Part shown: positions 34,885 to 46,400 of the stretch, in pieces
How the letters are laid out: the number at the start of each line of letters is the position of its first letter
Numbering within the stretch: the first letter of the stretch is position 1
Origin: Nothopassalora personata
Lineage: Eukaryota; Ascomycota; Dothideomycetes; Mycosphaerellales; Mycosphaerellaceae
NCBI GenBank assembly: GCA_033816765.1
Contig: CM066291.1
Location: 1-64,000, forward strand
Direction: 5' to 3'
DNA length: 64,000 nt
The notes under the pieces: model-generated
What the model was told of the DNA's origin: nothing
Database searches by the model: none
The model's input: the letters and a program-made list of their open reading frames with translations, nothing else
Made by a program: the position numbers and the translations under genes

Positions 34885-37645
34885 AAGGGATTAGATAGGA
34901 TTTTGCATTACTATATATACCTAAGTAGAATGGAATTGTTAAAGCTTCGAACAAAGTTATTATTAACAAGGCTAGAGCTATGCTTATAGACCCTAGCTTA
35001 CTATAGAACCTCTAGCCCTAGGCTATAGATTTTGCATGCTATATCACGAACCGCCTCTTTAACTTAATAACAAAAATTGTACTATAGATTAACTTTAAGA
35101 AGGACCTAGGCATTAATGTTAAAGAGATAGACTTAAGGAATGTAAGGAGGTTTAGATATAAAGTATATAAACATAACGACAATTATACTAAGTCTAAAAA
35201 GTTCTCTATAAGGGCGGACATATAGTAGCATATAGGATTCTAGGGTAGTTTATTAACTAACTACCTACTATAGAAGCTATAGTAGGAGAAGGGACAATAG
35301 GTCTATAAGATAACCTATTCCCCCTATGTGACTTTTAATAAAGATTTCTTATAGAACTCGCAATACTAAATCCCTATAGGTAAGCAGGTCGCTTAGGGGG
35401 AGTAGATAGGGTAGACTGTTAAGAGCTCCTAGCTTACTACTAGTAATAAGTATGCTGTCCTAGATGACGAGATCACCTTCCTTAGACATCCCTATAATAA
35501 CCCTAAGGACCCTTACTATGAAGGTATTTACATCCCTTATAAAGGGCTACACGAGCTAGAAGCGAGTTACTAACCCTATAAACCTTCAAGGGGAGCTATG
35601 TAGCTAGAGGGGGAGCTACAGTAGTATAGTAACTAACCTAAAACATAAAGGGCTTCGTAACAAGACTCCCCTAACTAAGGTTAGTCTTAGGGGGAGCATA
35701 GGACAGAAGATTTACGTCCACTATTTAGAGATATATCCCCCTAGCTCTAGGAACAGTCTCCTATAGAGTATACCTAGCTCTAGGAATAATCTCCTATAGA
35801 GCATACCTAGCTCTAGGAACAATCCCCTATAGAGTATAAGCCTTAGACTTTATAGTCTAAAGAGCCGCACTAAGAAGACATAGCCCTAGCTATGTAAGAA
35901 GACTCTAACTAGGCTATAACACTATTCTACCCTACCCTACACATTAGTAAGAGGAAGAGAGATAGGACTTATAAGCCTATAAAGACTAAATAAGCTAAGG
36001 TCTATCCTAAGCTAACTAGGAGAAGTTTAAGACAGAATAGATCCTATTATAATTACAGCAAACTTAAGAAAGTATTCGCTATAATAGCTATAGATAATGT
36101 AAAGAAAGGGAAGCTTATAGATCCTACCACCCTAACTAAAGCATTAAATAGACCTAATAGAGCTAAATGGATTAGGGCAATTAGAAAGGAATTCAACTCC
36201 TTAGAAGACATAGAATGTGTTGCATAGATCCTATTATAGAAAGTCCCTAAGGGTAGGAAACTGCTTATAGGAAAATGGGTCCTACACTATAAGTATCTTC
36301 CTAATAGGTCCATTAAGAAGCGTAGAGCTAGATAGGTAGTAAAGGGGTTTACTTAAAACCAAGGGATAGACTATATTAAAACCTTTGCTCTAACCCTAAG
36401 GCTACTAATAAGTAGGATTCTCCTAGCCCTATACATAGTTCTTAGCTAGAAGAGGAGACAGATTAATGTTAAAACAGCATTCATAAACCCTAATATTAAC
36501 AGACCTTTGTACATTAAACTACTAGAAGGGGTAGAACTTATTAAGAAAGATCTATCTAATAAAGTCCTAGAAATTAAGAAGGGACTATATAGATTAAAAC
36601 AAGCTACAAACCTCTAGTACTATGATGCTAAGGAAGCTCTAGAAGAATTGGGCCTAAAGAGACTTGATTCTAATGCATGTCTTTTTTAGGGGGAGAATCT
36701 TTTAGTTCTCCTATATGTAGATGACTTTTAGATCTTTAGCGATAGTAATTAGAAGATTAATAAGTTCATTACTAGACTGAAGAAGAAGTACTCTATTAAA
36801 ACTGTTAACACTAACCTTTTCCTAGGTATGTAACTAAAGAGTGAAAAGAATAGAGATCTCTATGTCTCCTAAAAGCACTATACTTTAGAGAAACTTTAGA
36901 AACATAGCCTAGACTTAGCTAAAAGTGTTAAGTATCCCCTTAACCGCCTATATAAAGCTTATAAAGAGTAATGCAACATATAGAATTACAATCTATTTAA
37001 TATATTGATTAGGGAACTCTAGTACCTAGCTAACTAGACTAGGCTAGATATCTCCTATATAATAAACTACTTAGCTAAATTCTTAGCTAATCCTTTAGTA
37101 GAAAATATTGCTGTAGTAAAGTATGTTTAGAGATACATTGCTAGAACAATTGATAAGTGCCTAATCTTTAGAAAAACACAATCCCTAAAGCTAGAGATCT
37201 ATATAGACTCTAATTTCTCTAGAGATCTAATAGGTAGATCCACCTTAGGACTCCTAGTTAAAATGGCTAGAAGTCCTATTATCTAGAAATCTAACCTATA
37301 GAAGGAGATAGTACTATTAAGCACTAAAGTAGAGTATGTAGTATTAACTAAATGCTGTAGGGAAGTAATGTAGTTAAGAAATCTACTTTATAAAACCTAG
37401 AAAATGACTAACTATAAAGCTCAAGCCTTTAAGATCTTTATGGACAACTAGTCTACTATTAAGCTAGTTAGAGATCATACTAACCATAGAAGGACTAAGC
37501 ATGTTAGACTAAGGAACCACTTTTGTAGACATGTCTATAAAGAAGGCTTAATTATAGTTAAATATATCCCTACTGCATAGCAGCTTATAGATTAGCTTAT
37601 AAAGCTAAAGTCACTAAACTACATTCTCTAAGGGAGGCTTCTAGA
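34885..37645 (+). pseudogene. Copia integrase C-part, RT and RNase H
   Basis: Continues the copia frame after gypsy-1: the integrase segment IVKASNKVIINKARAMLID and FACYITNRL; the insertion-rich linker with an 11-residue repeat; RT with QINVKTAFINPNI near 36460 and active site LYVDDF at 36711-36728; RNase H from about 37190 (IYIDSNFSRD, STKVEYVVL, VRLRNHFCRHVY). RIP stops throughout. Confidence 0.85.
35740..35839 (+). repeat. 33-bp tandem repeat, three copies, inside copia pol
   Basis: CTAGCTCTAGGAA begins at 35741, 35774 and 35807. The unit encodes 11 residues (PSSRNNLL-x-SI, the x being a RIP stop) and keeps the reading frame. It lies in the linker between integrase and RT. Confidence 0.85.
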
Positions 37646-38049
37646 GACTAACTACACTTTCATTTGTACATAGCAAGACCTTCATTTATTCATAAGTATT
37701 TATAAAGTAATATCTCATTTGTTTAGAGACAGTAGAGGAAAGTTTTTTTTATTTATTAGCCTTAAGGGCTAGATTCATTTAGGGTATCGCATATCTTACT
37801 ATGCTTATGTAACTAGACTATAGAGAGGCCTACGTTAGAACCGCCTTTTAAGGCAAGATCTAGTTTATTATTATAGACTCCAATTTAGGAGAGCTATAGT
37901 ATTAAAACAAAAGGAAATAGAGAAGTAGACCGCCCTTACTTATAACGGCCATTTTATCCTTTAGCCCTAATAAAATCACTAAGACCTAATGTAAGTACAC
38001 TATCTAGATTACTACTTACTACTAACACTACTAGAGCCTCTAGAACCCC

Positions 38050-39115
38050 TCTTATAGGAAGTCAAGTTTAACATAGCACTATCCTAAAAGTCATTATTAG
38101 TACCTAAGCGCTATAGGAACTAACGAATTAAGGTAGTAACCTCATCCTAAGAGAGGGAGTTAGAGAATAGAAGGCGAAGCTCTAGGAGGACAGTTCTAGA
38201 ACCATTACTAGGAGCCCTAGGGATGCTTAGGCGCTAGTCTACATCGCTAGGAATAAGCTAGGTAGGTAGCATCTAAAGACTATATCTAGAGGTACTTATA
38301 CTAGGAGAGTATAGAACTAGAGATAGGAAGCCCTTACGTAGAGGTCTACTACGCATAATAGGAGGAGATCGACTATACTATACACTACCCTAGAATGCAG
38401 CACTAGCGGAGCGAGTATAACCTGCACTAGGCTACTAGTAGGTTCTAGATAGACTAGCGGTACTCTACTATGAGAGAAGAAGCTACACTTATCGTAATGA
38501 TTGTTAAGAGCGTAGTTAGTATAGCAGCCCTTAAACCATCCTAGAATAGTATAGTAGCTAGAAAAGGAAAGGTTAGATCTCTCCTTATAGCGGTTATAGG
38601 CGCTGCCGAAGTGCTAAACAAGATAGTCTATAGCGGAAGCCTACAAGGTAGGAAGGTAGTTCTAACTACTATTAAGGTTTATAGTAATAGTGTTAGAAAT
38701 ACGACCTTAAGGGTCGACCGTTATATAATCGAAATCCTAGGTAGCCGCGTTAATCTAACCCTAGTTTAGTAGATTAGTAATACTACCCTTAGTAGTTAGA
38801 AGCTTCTTCTTATAGAAGGTAACCTTAAGGGAGGCTATAGTAAGCTATAAGGTTATATTCTTCTTAGTAATCTTACGCTTACTCTCGATAATCTACTTAA
38901 CTAGCCTAAGTGCCTTAATAAGGGTCTTACGCTTAGAGATCCTACTAGATGTAGGTAGACCCTTTCTACTATTACTAGGAGGACGCTTATTAGGATCTTA
39001 ATCGTCGCTAGAGCCAGATCCACTACTAAAGACATTACTAGTACTACTAAACTAGTTTATAGGAGTCCACTTAATAACATCTACTATAATACTACTTATA
39101 AGTTAGCAACACCCT
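38050..39115 (-). pseudogene. Antisense gene between copia pol and 3' LTR (unknown family, copy 2)
   Basis: On the minus strand a frame runs from about 39115 with only TAG/TAA breaks: VIKWTPIN, FSSTSNVFSSGSG, DPNKRPPSNS, SKRKTLIKALRLVK, IASLKVTFYKKKLL, YYTILGWFKGCYTNYALNNHY, SHSRVPLVYLEP. It is basic in the first third and hydrophobic and aromatic later. Homologous to 18665-19500; homology continues downstream to about 37740. No domain recognised. It lies where some LTR elements carry extra genes, opposite to pol. It could also be a separate element inserted there, but no target duplication was found. Confidence 0.5.
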
Positions 39116-39573
39116 TAAAACACTATTATATATATAGCATACCTTGCTAAAAGCTTCTTAAAAAGCTTTAAGAATAGGTGTGTAGTGTTTATTAGGGTGT
39201 GTAAGTGTATATAGTAGTCTAAAAAAGGGGGGATAAGAGGTGTAAAGTGGTATAAAGTAGAGAGAGTTGTTTAGTAAAGAACTAGCTTCTTTTATGCGTA
39301 CCTACGAGGTTTGTGCGCTACTGCCTAGCTAGACCTTCTTAAGCCGAGAGAACCTTCTATTCACTTCTAAAAGTGGAAAGATGAGGCCTAAGTGTTTCTA
39401 AGAGTAGGTCTCTTATACATACAAATCTAAAAAGATTAGTGTCCTTAGTATGTGCTTACTTATAGTAGAAACCTAGTATCTAGAACCAGTAAAGGTATCT
39501 AAGACTAATATAGCAACATAGGTGATATTAAGTTAATTAGACTGTCTTTATAGTAGTTAGTCTAAAGGGGGAG

Positions 39574-39741
39574 TGTTATAAATCAGGTAACTAAGGTCTA
39601 TATTAGTTAGGACTTAGCACATACATACTATATTACACTGTTTTCTATAGCTAGATAGTCTCACACCTTATAGCAATTCATAAGGGTTACTAATCCACCC
39701 CTATCGTTTTAATCTAGAAGCTTGTACTCGTTAAATACCTA
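39574..39741 (+). repeat. 3' LTR of copia, split by pogo
   Basis: TGTTATAAATCAGG to ATACCTA; the remaining bases TACATACAACA are at 49277-49287. A polypurine tract AAAGGGGGAG lies just upstream. The pogo element uses the TA at the break as its target duplication. Confidence 0.92.
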
Positions 39742-39785
39742 GAAGTTAGGTGCATGCGGTGCACGGTGTATGCGATGTACGGTCG
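39742..39785 (+). repeat. Left terminal inverted repeat of pogo element
   Basis: Matches the right end inverted. Contains GTGCATGC and GTGCACGG words repeated in altered form, as in multi-site transposase binding ends. RIP differences are T for C. Confidence 0.85.
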
Positions 39786-40794
39786 CGCGCTCTACCTTCA
39801 TTTCAGTTATTATCTTTATCACTACATATCTTAATAAACAATGGACGTATATAAGCTAGCAATAGATAATTTAAATGCGTAGATTAAGCCTAATATTATA
39901 GAAACAGCTACGCGTTATAGCATCGAGCGGTCGACCCTTAGTAGGTACTAGAACAAGGTCTATAGAACCGTAGCTAAGTAGAACGAGGATTTGATAATTT
40001 TGAATTACTAGCAAGAATAGAGCCTATTACACTACATTAACACCCTTTTAGAGCGCGGCCTACCTCCTACACCGTCTATGTTACTTAACTTTATCGAGGA
40101 TATCGTAAAGAGACGGCTATATCGAGGCTAGGTGTCGCGATTCTACAATCGGCACTAGAATAAGATTCTTTCGATATATCTCTAACCCTTTAATAAGGAG
40201 CGTAAGAAGGCCGATGGCAAGGCTCACTACGCCTTATATTTCCGGCTCGTTAAAGAGAAGATTAAGAAGTATAGTATTAAGGCAGAAAACACGTATAATA
40301 TAGACGAGAAGGGAGTACTTATTAGGTTCCTTACGAAGGCAAGAAGGATAGTCTCTAAGGACTAGTACAAGTCAAAGAAGCTATTAGGTAATACACAAGA
40401 TAGCAACCGTAAATAGCTTACAATATTAGCTTATATATACGGTAATCTCACATAGCTACCACCTACTCTAATTTACTAGGCTAAGACAGGCAATATTTAA
40501 GACACTTAGGTACAGGATCTAGACCTAGCGTAGCATCAAGCATTCTTCGCGTCTTTAGAGAAAGGGTGGACGGACAACAAGCTTAGATTAGCATAGTTAT
40601 AATAGGTGTTCCACCGGTATATAAAGGACAAGGCTCGTAGAGACTATAGGCTGTTATATGTTAATAGCTATAGCTCTTATATTAATATAGCCTTTCTTAA
40701 TTAGGCCTATAAATACAAGATCCTTATTACTGTCTACCCTCCGCATTCGACTTATAGGCTATAGCCACTAGATGTCTCGCTATTCTTACCCCTT

Positions 40795-40955
40795 TGTGAC
40801 GGCCCATGGCCGCACAGCGAGTGAACGTGGCGAGTTACGTGACCGGGCCCGGGCCGACCCGCGTGCCTCGGCTTGTATATTAACTTCTCGCGCCTCGCGC
40901 ACCTCTTAGATAGCTTGTCTAACAACTTCGTACTACCTAAGCAGGTGCCCTTACA
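40795..40955 (+). repeat. 5' LTR of gypsy-2
   Basis: 161 bp, TGTGACGG to CCCTTACA. TATATTAA at 40876-40883 lies about 41 bases before GTCTAACAA (40917-40925), the predicted transcript start. Confidence 0.97.
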
Positions 40956-40957
40956 CT

Positions 40958-40966
40958 TTGTTAGAC
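40958..40966 (+). other. Primer-binding site of gypsy-2 (self-priming type)
   Basis: TTGTTAGAC, two bases after the LTR, is the exact complement of GTCTAACAA in the LTR. Same geometry as gypsy-1 with an unrelated sequence. Confidence 0.7.
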
Positions 40967-41184
40967 CATTCTTTTCCGCAGACAAGCTGCGAAGGATCTG
41001 CGAAGGGCAGATCAAGTAACGCGACAAGCGCGTTGAGTCCACAGGCCGAGTGCGACTCCAAGAAAAGTGCGACGACAAACGCACTCAAGTTAAGTCAACA
41101 AACGCACGCAGAGAAGACGTGCCCAAGTTAAGTCAACACCCCAAGTCAACAAGCGCGACACCCCATCGCGCCCAAGGTAACGAG

Positions 41185-43371
41185 ATGGTGCGTCAGAATG
41201 GACGCCAGTCGCTGCTGGCAATGCGACCAGTGGTGCAACGCGAGTCGGTGCTCAACACACAGACTCAAGGTCGCGATGCGACGCAAGAGCAAGAACAAGA
41301 CCGCCAGTATCAGAAGATGATTGAACTAGGCAAGCCCGTCACTGATCCACAGCCATACCTCAACATCAGCGATTTCCTACACGACGACGAGATCATCGAG
41401 GAAGAAGGCAAGGAGGCTATGGTAGCCGTGGACTACATGGACGATGCAGCGACGGACGAAGCAGAAGAGGGAGCCGAGGAAGCACAACAAGTCGCGAAGA
41501 CCTATCGAGCGACACTCAAGTCCCTCACTCAACTCGATATCGAGAAGTTCGAGAAGCTGTACGGCAGCGACGTTTCCGCACCTCCCGCCATCCACTTCAT
41601 CCTCCGCCGCGGCGAACAGGAATACCGCAACGTCTCGAAGCTTGCAGAGATGTTGTACACGAGCTGTCACCAGAGCCAAGAATATGGAGACAAAGTTCAG
41701 AAGGAACTCGACAAGGTTCAAAAGGATCTCGAGGATGCGAAGAAGCAGGTGTCGGACTTGGACAAGTTACTGAAGGCCTCCGATGCCCAGCAAAAGGACC
41801 TGCGCGACCACCTGGCTAAAGTCACCGCCGATCGTGACACCGCCAGCGCTGAGCGCGACACAGTTATCAAGGACCTGGACACCGTCAAGATCGAACTCGA
41901 TGCACTTAAGGCCCTGCCCATTCCAACTGACTCCCAGAAAGCGTACGAGCATGCCAAGCAAGCAATGGTCTGGGTCAAGGAGCGAGAGGCTCGCATTGGA
42001 GAGCTGGAGCGTGAAGTGGACAACTACGAAGAAGCCGTTGCCGATCACGAGCGCGACATCCAAGCCCTTCGCAACGCGCATGCTAAGGAGCTCGAAGCAG
42101 CCGAGCAGCGTGGGCGCACCGAAGCACGAGGCAAGGATCGTCGCTCCTCGCTCTCACGTTCCATCTCTCGTCGACGTGCTGGAAGAGAGCCATCACCGCC
42201 GAAGGACCAAGGCAGGACTGGCAAGCAGTCCAGCGGCGGAGACTCATCCGATGAGTCAGGTGAAGAGGTTAGCAAGAAGGACAGGGCTGGCAAGCAGCGC
42301 AAGAGCAGGAAGCCGAGATACGATCCGGATAGCAGTGACAGCAGCAGCAGCAGTAGCAGCGACGAGTCCTCAGACGATGACCGCCGCGCTCGCCGCCGCA
42401 AGTCCAAGAAGACCAAGAAGGTCACCAAGATCAACTTCAACAACATCCTGGACATCGACGAGTCACTCGATCGTCCTTGGAAGACGGACCGAAGTGTCGA
42501 AGGCCCCAAGCATAAGTTTCAAGGCGACCTCAGCAAGGAAGGCGACCTGAAGGGACCATCGCTTGAGAAGTGGCTCAGCGCACTGGAGACCAAGCTCGCC
42601 GCCACCACGTTCCGTGACAAGGATGCCGTGCTCAAGTTCATACTGGATTACACCGACGGAGGCGCTTGGGCGCTGCTCAACCCGAAGGTTCCATCCATCG
42701 CAGGCATCATGAGCGGAAGCGAGCGCCCGTATTCATCAGTCAACAAGATGATGAAGTCCCTCATCGAGTGGTACGGCGATCGCAACCCCGTCGGCCGCGC
42801 TCGCGACAACATGGCTGTGTTGAAGCAGCCAGAGGACAACTCCAAGGACTCCTTCGCCGAACTCTACCGCGAGTGGCGCCGTTATGCCAACTTGATGCGC
42901 ATGACCGGAGAAGACGCTATGGACAACCTCATGCGCAAGCTCAACTACCGCTATCTGATCCGCTATCAGCAAGCAAACCCTAAGACCCTCAGCGAAGCAG
43001 TCGATGCCCTGTTCAAGGCTGAGGAGGATTTCAAGGTCGCCGAGACTCTTCACCCGAAGAAGAAGTCTACGGCCAAGAAGGACGACAAGAAGGACGACAA
43101 GAAGGACGACAAGCCCAACGGCACCACTCCAGCCGGATCTGGCGGAGGCGGCTCAAAGAATCGCCGCAAGGTGGACCGCCTGCCATGGGACTCTCGCCCA
43201 GCTGAGTTCAAGCACCTCACTCTTCTTGACGACGCTGAGACTGAGCGTTGCATGAAGGAGAGACTGTGCAAGAAGTGCCGCAAGCCAGGTCACCAGCTGA
43301 CCGACAAGGAGTGTGAGCTCTGGAACTACCAGATGCCACCGCGCCCGACTACCCAGTCGGAAAAAGCCTAG
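41185..43371 (+). CDS. gag: Gag protein of gypsy-2
   Basis: 728 residues from the first ATG at 41185; the open frame extends upstream to a GTG at 41050 without an ATG, so the shorter start is chosen. Long coiled coil about 190-310, an RS-rich and Lys-rich basic/acidic region (about 330-420, Ser run near 415), capsid-like region about 430-620 (SLEKWLSALETKLAATTF, MKSLIEWYGDRNPVG), Lys/Asp repeats (KKDDKKDDKKDD) and a zinc knuckle near 695-710 (CKKCRKPGHQLTDKEC, C-x2-C-x4-H-x6-C). Forms the particle and packages RNA. The upstream leader has CAAGTTAAGTCAACA twice (41086 and 41123 region). Confidence 0.92.
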   Translation: MVRQNGRQSLLAMRPVVQRESVLNTQTQGRDATQEQEQDRQYQKMIELGKPVTDPQPYLNISDFLHDDEIIEEEGKEAMVAVDYMDDAATDEAEEGAEEAQQVAKTYRATLKSLTQLDIEKFEKLYGSDVSAPPAIHFILRRGEQEYRNVSKLAEMLYTSCHQSQEYGDKVQKELDKVQKDLEDAKKQVSDLDKLLKASDAQQKDLRDHLAKVTADRDTASAERDTVIKDLDTVKIELDALKALPIPTDSQKAYEHAKQAMVWVKEREARIGELEREVDNYEEAVADHERDIQALRNAHAKELEAAEQRGRTEARGKDRRSSLSRSISRRRAGREPSPPKDQGRTGKQSSGGDSSDESGEEVSKKDRAGKQRKSRKPRYDPDSSDSSSSSSSDESSDDDRRARRRKSKKTKKVTKINFNNILDIDESLDRPWKTDRSVEGPKHKFQGDLSKEGDLKGPSLEKWLSALETKLAATTFRDKDAVLKFILDYTDGGAWALLNPKVPSIAGIMSGSERPYSSVNKMMKSLIEWYGDRNPVGRARDNMAVLKQPEDNSKDSFAELYREWRRYANLMRMTGEDAMDNLMRKLNYRYLIRYQQANPKTLSEAVDALFKAEEDFKVAETLHPKKKSTAKKDDKKDDKKDDKPNGTTPAGSGGGGSKNRRKVDRLPWDSRPAEFKHLTLLDDAETERCMKERLCKKCRKPGHQLTDKECELWNYQMPPRPTTQSEKA

Positions 43372-43402
43372 TCCACTCGTTGAGCGCAACAACCAGTGGA
43401 CT
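43359..43402 (+). promoter_or_regulatory. -1 ribosomal frameshift signal of gypsy-2
   Basis: Gag ends TCG GAA AAA GCC TAG. The heptamer G GAA AAA (43359-43365) permits -1 slippage with a re-paired AAA codon; it is not the classic X XXY YYZ but resembles G GAU UUU-type plant virus sites. Pol is open in the -1 frame from 43317. A perfect 8-bp stem AGTCCACT (43370-43377) / AGTGGACT (43395-43402), extendable by two pairs, follows after four bases and sequesters the gag stop. Confidence 0.65.
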
Positions 43403-46400
43403 GGATACGAACACGTCAACGTCAAGGCCGAAGTCAGAAGGGATTGGGGAAGGTGATCTCAGAATATCATCCCATTCCTTACGAATGGTGCACATAGAGC
43501 ACAACCCTGTAATAGGATCACACCTAGTGGTGCCTTGCACAGCGAATGGAAAATATGCATTCTCATTCCTTGATGACGGAGCCAATTCAAACTACGTTGA
43601 CATCGTATATGCGCGAAAGAATGACCTGCCACTCTCGAAGCTGGACAGCCCATTGGCACTGGGCCTCGCCGACATGTCCACTGCAAAGCAAATGATCGAA
43701 TACCGTACGGAGCTCACCCTAGAGATCAACGGGCACTCCGAAGTGATCAATGCCTGGCTCACCAACCTCGAATACGACATCGTCTTGGGGAGACCATGGC
43801 ACGACAAGCATCAACCAGGCCTGCATTATGAGTCCGGCACTATGACGCTCGATTCTCAACACTGCAAGGACAACTGCCTGTCCGGAAAGGAAGCGACGTG
43901 GGTGCAGTCAGTCAATGATCAAGACCAGAACCCAGTCCTTACGTTCCAGACCCACGAGGAGCTTCCTAGCAAGTACCGCTCGGCAACCGTGGAAGAAGAT
44001 GACGAAGGAGATGTCACTTGGCAGCACGCCCGTCTGCCACTGCCGGCTGACGGCGAAGACACCATCAAGCGCATGACAACGCGCGGCCCTGGAAAAGTTC
44101 GCCGGGCTGCTAAGAGACTCGAAGCAAAGGAAGCAAAGGCCGCTGTGGCAGCAGCAGTAGCAGCAGCTGCCGAAGCCGCAGCTCAACAAGCAGAAGAGCC
44201 TAAGAAGAACATCGACATCAAAGAAGTCAATGCAGACTACTTCGTGCGCCTCGCCAAGCAAAAGGGCGCGCAAGTTCACCTGATGTATGTCTATGACCCC
44301 AAGGTGGAGCAGCAGCGAGCGGGCGACTCGCTTGCCGCTTGCGCCATGACGGCGCACAACATGAAGACAGTTGCTGGAGGCAACTGTAAGATGCTGTCAG
44401 ACGAAAAGACGATCTCAAGGCTGAACGCGCGTGCCGCTGCATTCATACCAGCATCAGAACGTGTAGCCCCAACACTCCGTTCCTGCAAGATGCACGCACA
44501 AGCAGACGTGGACAAGTTCATGAAAGTCAACGACCAAGAGATCGATCCAAAGGACCACCTTATGCCAACATACCACGAGTTCGCTGATTGCTTCTCGAAG
44601 AAGGCTTCAGAAGAGCTTCCGCCACACCGGCCTGGGATTGACCATGAGATCAAGCTGAAACCCGATGCCGTGCCACCCTTCAAGCGACCATACCGCATGT
44701 CTAAGCAAGAAGACGAGATCATCAAGCACTGGACTGACGAACAGATCGCCCAAGGCAAGATCCGCAAGAATGAAGGCCGCGCCGATGCTGCATCTCCGTG
44801 CCTTATCGTCAAGAAGCCAGGAGGTGGGTTGAGAGTATGCGTTGATTACAGAGCCCTCAATGCACTTACCATCAAGTCAAGATACCCTATTCCCCTGATG
44901 CAGGACACCTTGAACCGCATCGCAGGAAAGAAGTGGTTTACGAAGCTAGATGTGATTGCAGCATTCAACCGCATCCGCATCGCAAAGGGGCATGAGTGGA
45001 TGACAGCGTTCACTACCCGCTATGGGCAGTTCGAATGTCTAGTCATGCCATTCGGCCTATGCAACGCCCCAGGAACGTTCCAAGCTTATGTGAACGACAC
45101 GCTACGGGAGTTCCTAGATGACTTTGCATCAGCCTATCTAGATGATATCCTCATCTTTAGCGACACGCTTGAAGAGCACATTGGACATGTGAAGAAGGTG
45201 CTAGGGCGCTGCAGAGACGCAGGCCTGCAACTTGATATCAAGAAGTGTGAATTCCACACCCAATCGACGAAGTACCTTGGCCTTATTATTGGCAAGGACG
45301 GCATCTCCATGTGCCCGGAGAAGGTGAGAGCAGTGCAAGAATGGGAAACACCTCGTAATGTCACGGATGTGCTTGCATTCAACGGATTCGCTGGCTTCTA
45401 TCGACGATTCATCAAGAACTACAGCAAGATAACACTGCCGCTTACCCGCCTCACCAAGAAAGACGTGCCATGGCAATGGACGGCAGAGTGCCAAGCAGCG
45501 TTCGACGGCCTCAAGAAAGCATTCACCGATGCAGAAGGAGAAATCCTCGCAGTCTTCCAGCATGGGCTGGAGACAGTGCTTGAGACTGACGCTTCGGACT
45601 TCGTCACCGCAGCGGTCCTCTCCCAACGTCATAACGGCATCTTGAGACCAGTGGCATATCTGTCTAAGAAGATGTCACCCCAGGAATGCAACTACGACAT
45701 CTATGACAAAGAGTTGCTCGCTATTGTCAAAGCGTTCGAAGAATGGCGTCCTGAGCTGGCAGCAGGTGACATCGATGACAAGGACTGCGTGGGCAGCGAT
45801 TGCGAGAACTTCCTGGCCGACCCAAGTGGCAAGCCAGTGCTCGTCTACTCAGACCACAAGAACCTTGAGTACTTCATGACCACGAAGGAACTCAACCGGC
45901 GCCAAGCACGCTGGGCAGAATTCCTATCGCAATTCCACTTCAAGATCATCTACAGACCAGGAGTGCAGGGAGGCAAGCCCGATAGCCTTACCCGCCGCTC
46001 ACAAGATGCGATACGCAAGGACGAGGATGATCCCCGGCACACGCAGCAGCATCGCGTGTTGCTAGGACCCGAATTGTTTATGCCGAACTTGTTAGCCAGC
46101 AGAATCCTACAACTCGCGGCATCGGAAGCCACCGGCGTTGTGGATGAGGACCTACAACGCGACATCCGATCCCTATACGAACAGCAAGAACCACAAGAGG
46201 CCCTGCAACAGCTGGCAGCTGGCGACAAGGTGAAGATGCTCCACAGGCACAAGATCGACCCTAAGCACGCGATGGCAGTAGATGGAATGATCTACGTCAA
46301 GAACAGAGAAGGTGGCTACAGCCTGTATGTCCCAGAACCAGCTGAAGATGATGAAGGCAACACGGTGTATGCCCGCATAGTGAAAGCATTTCACGACGCC

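Noticed and set aside
40752..41084. Minus-strand frame of 110 codons, with a near-identical piece at 47815-48165
   Set aside because: Both are the antisense reading of the gypsy-2 LTR; the shared residues come from the identical LTRs.
43380..43382. TTG (gypsy-2) and GTG (gypsy-1, 32471) as pol start codons
   Set aside because: Not used as ordinary starts in fungi, and both loci have frameshift signals that give a Gag-Pol fusion.
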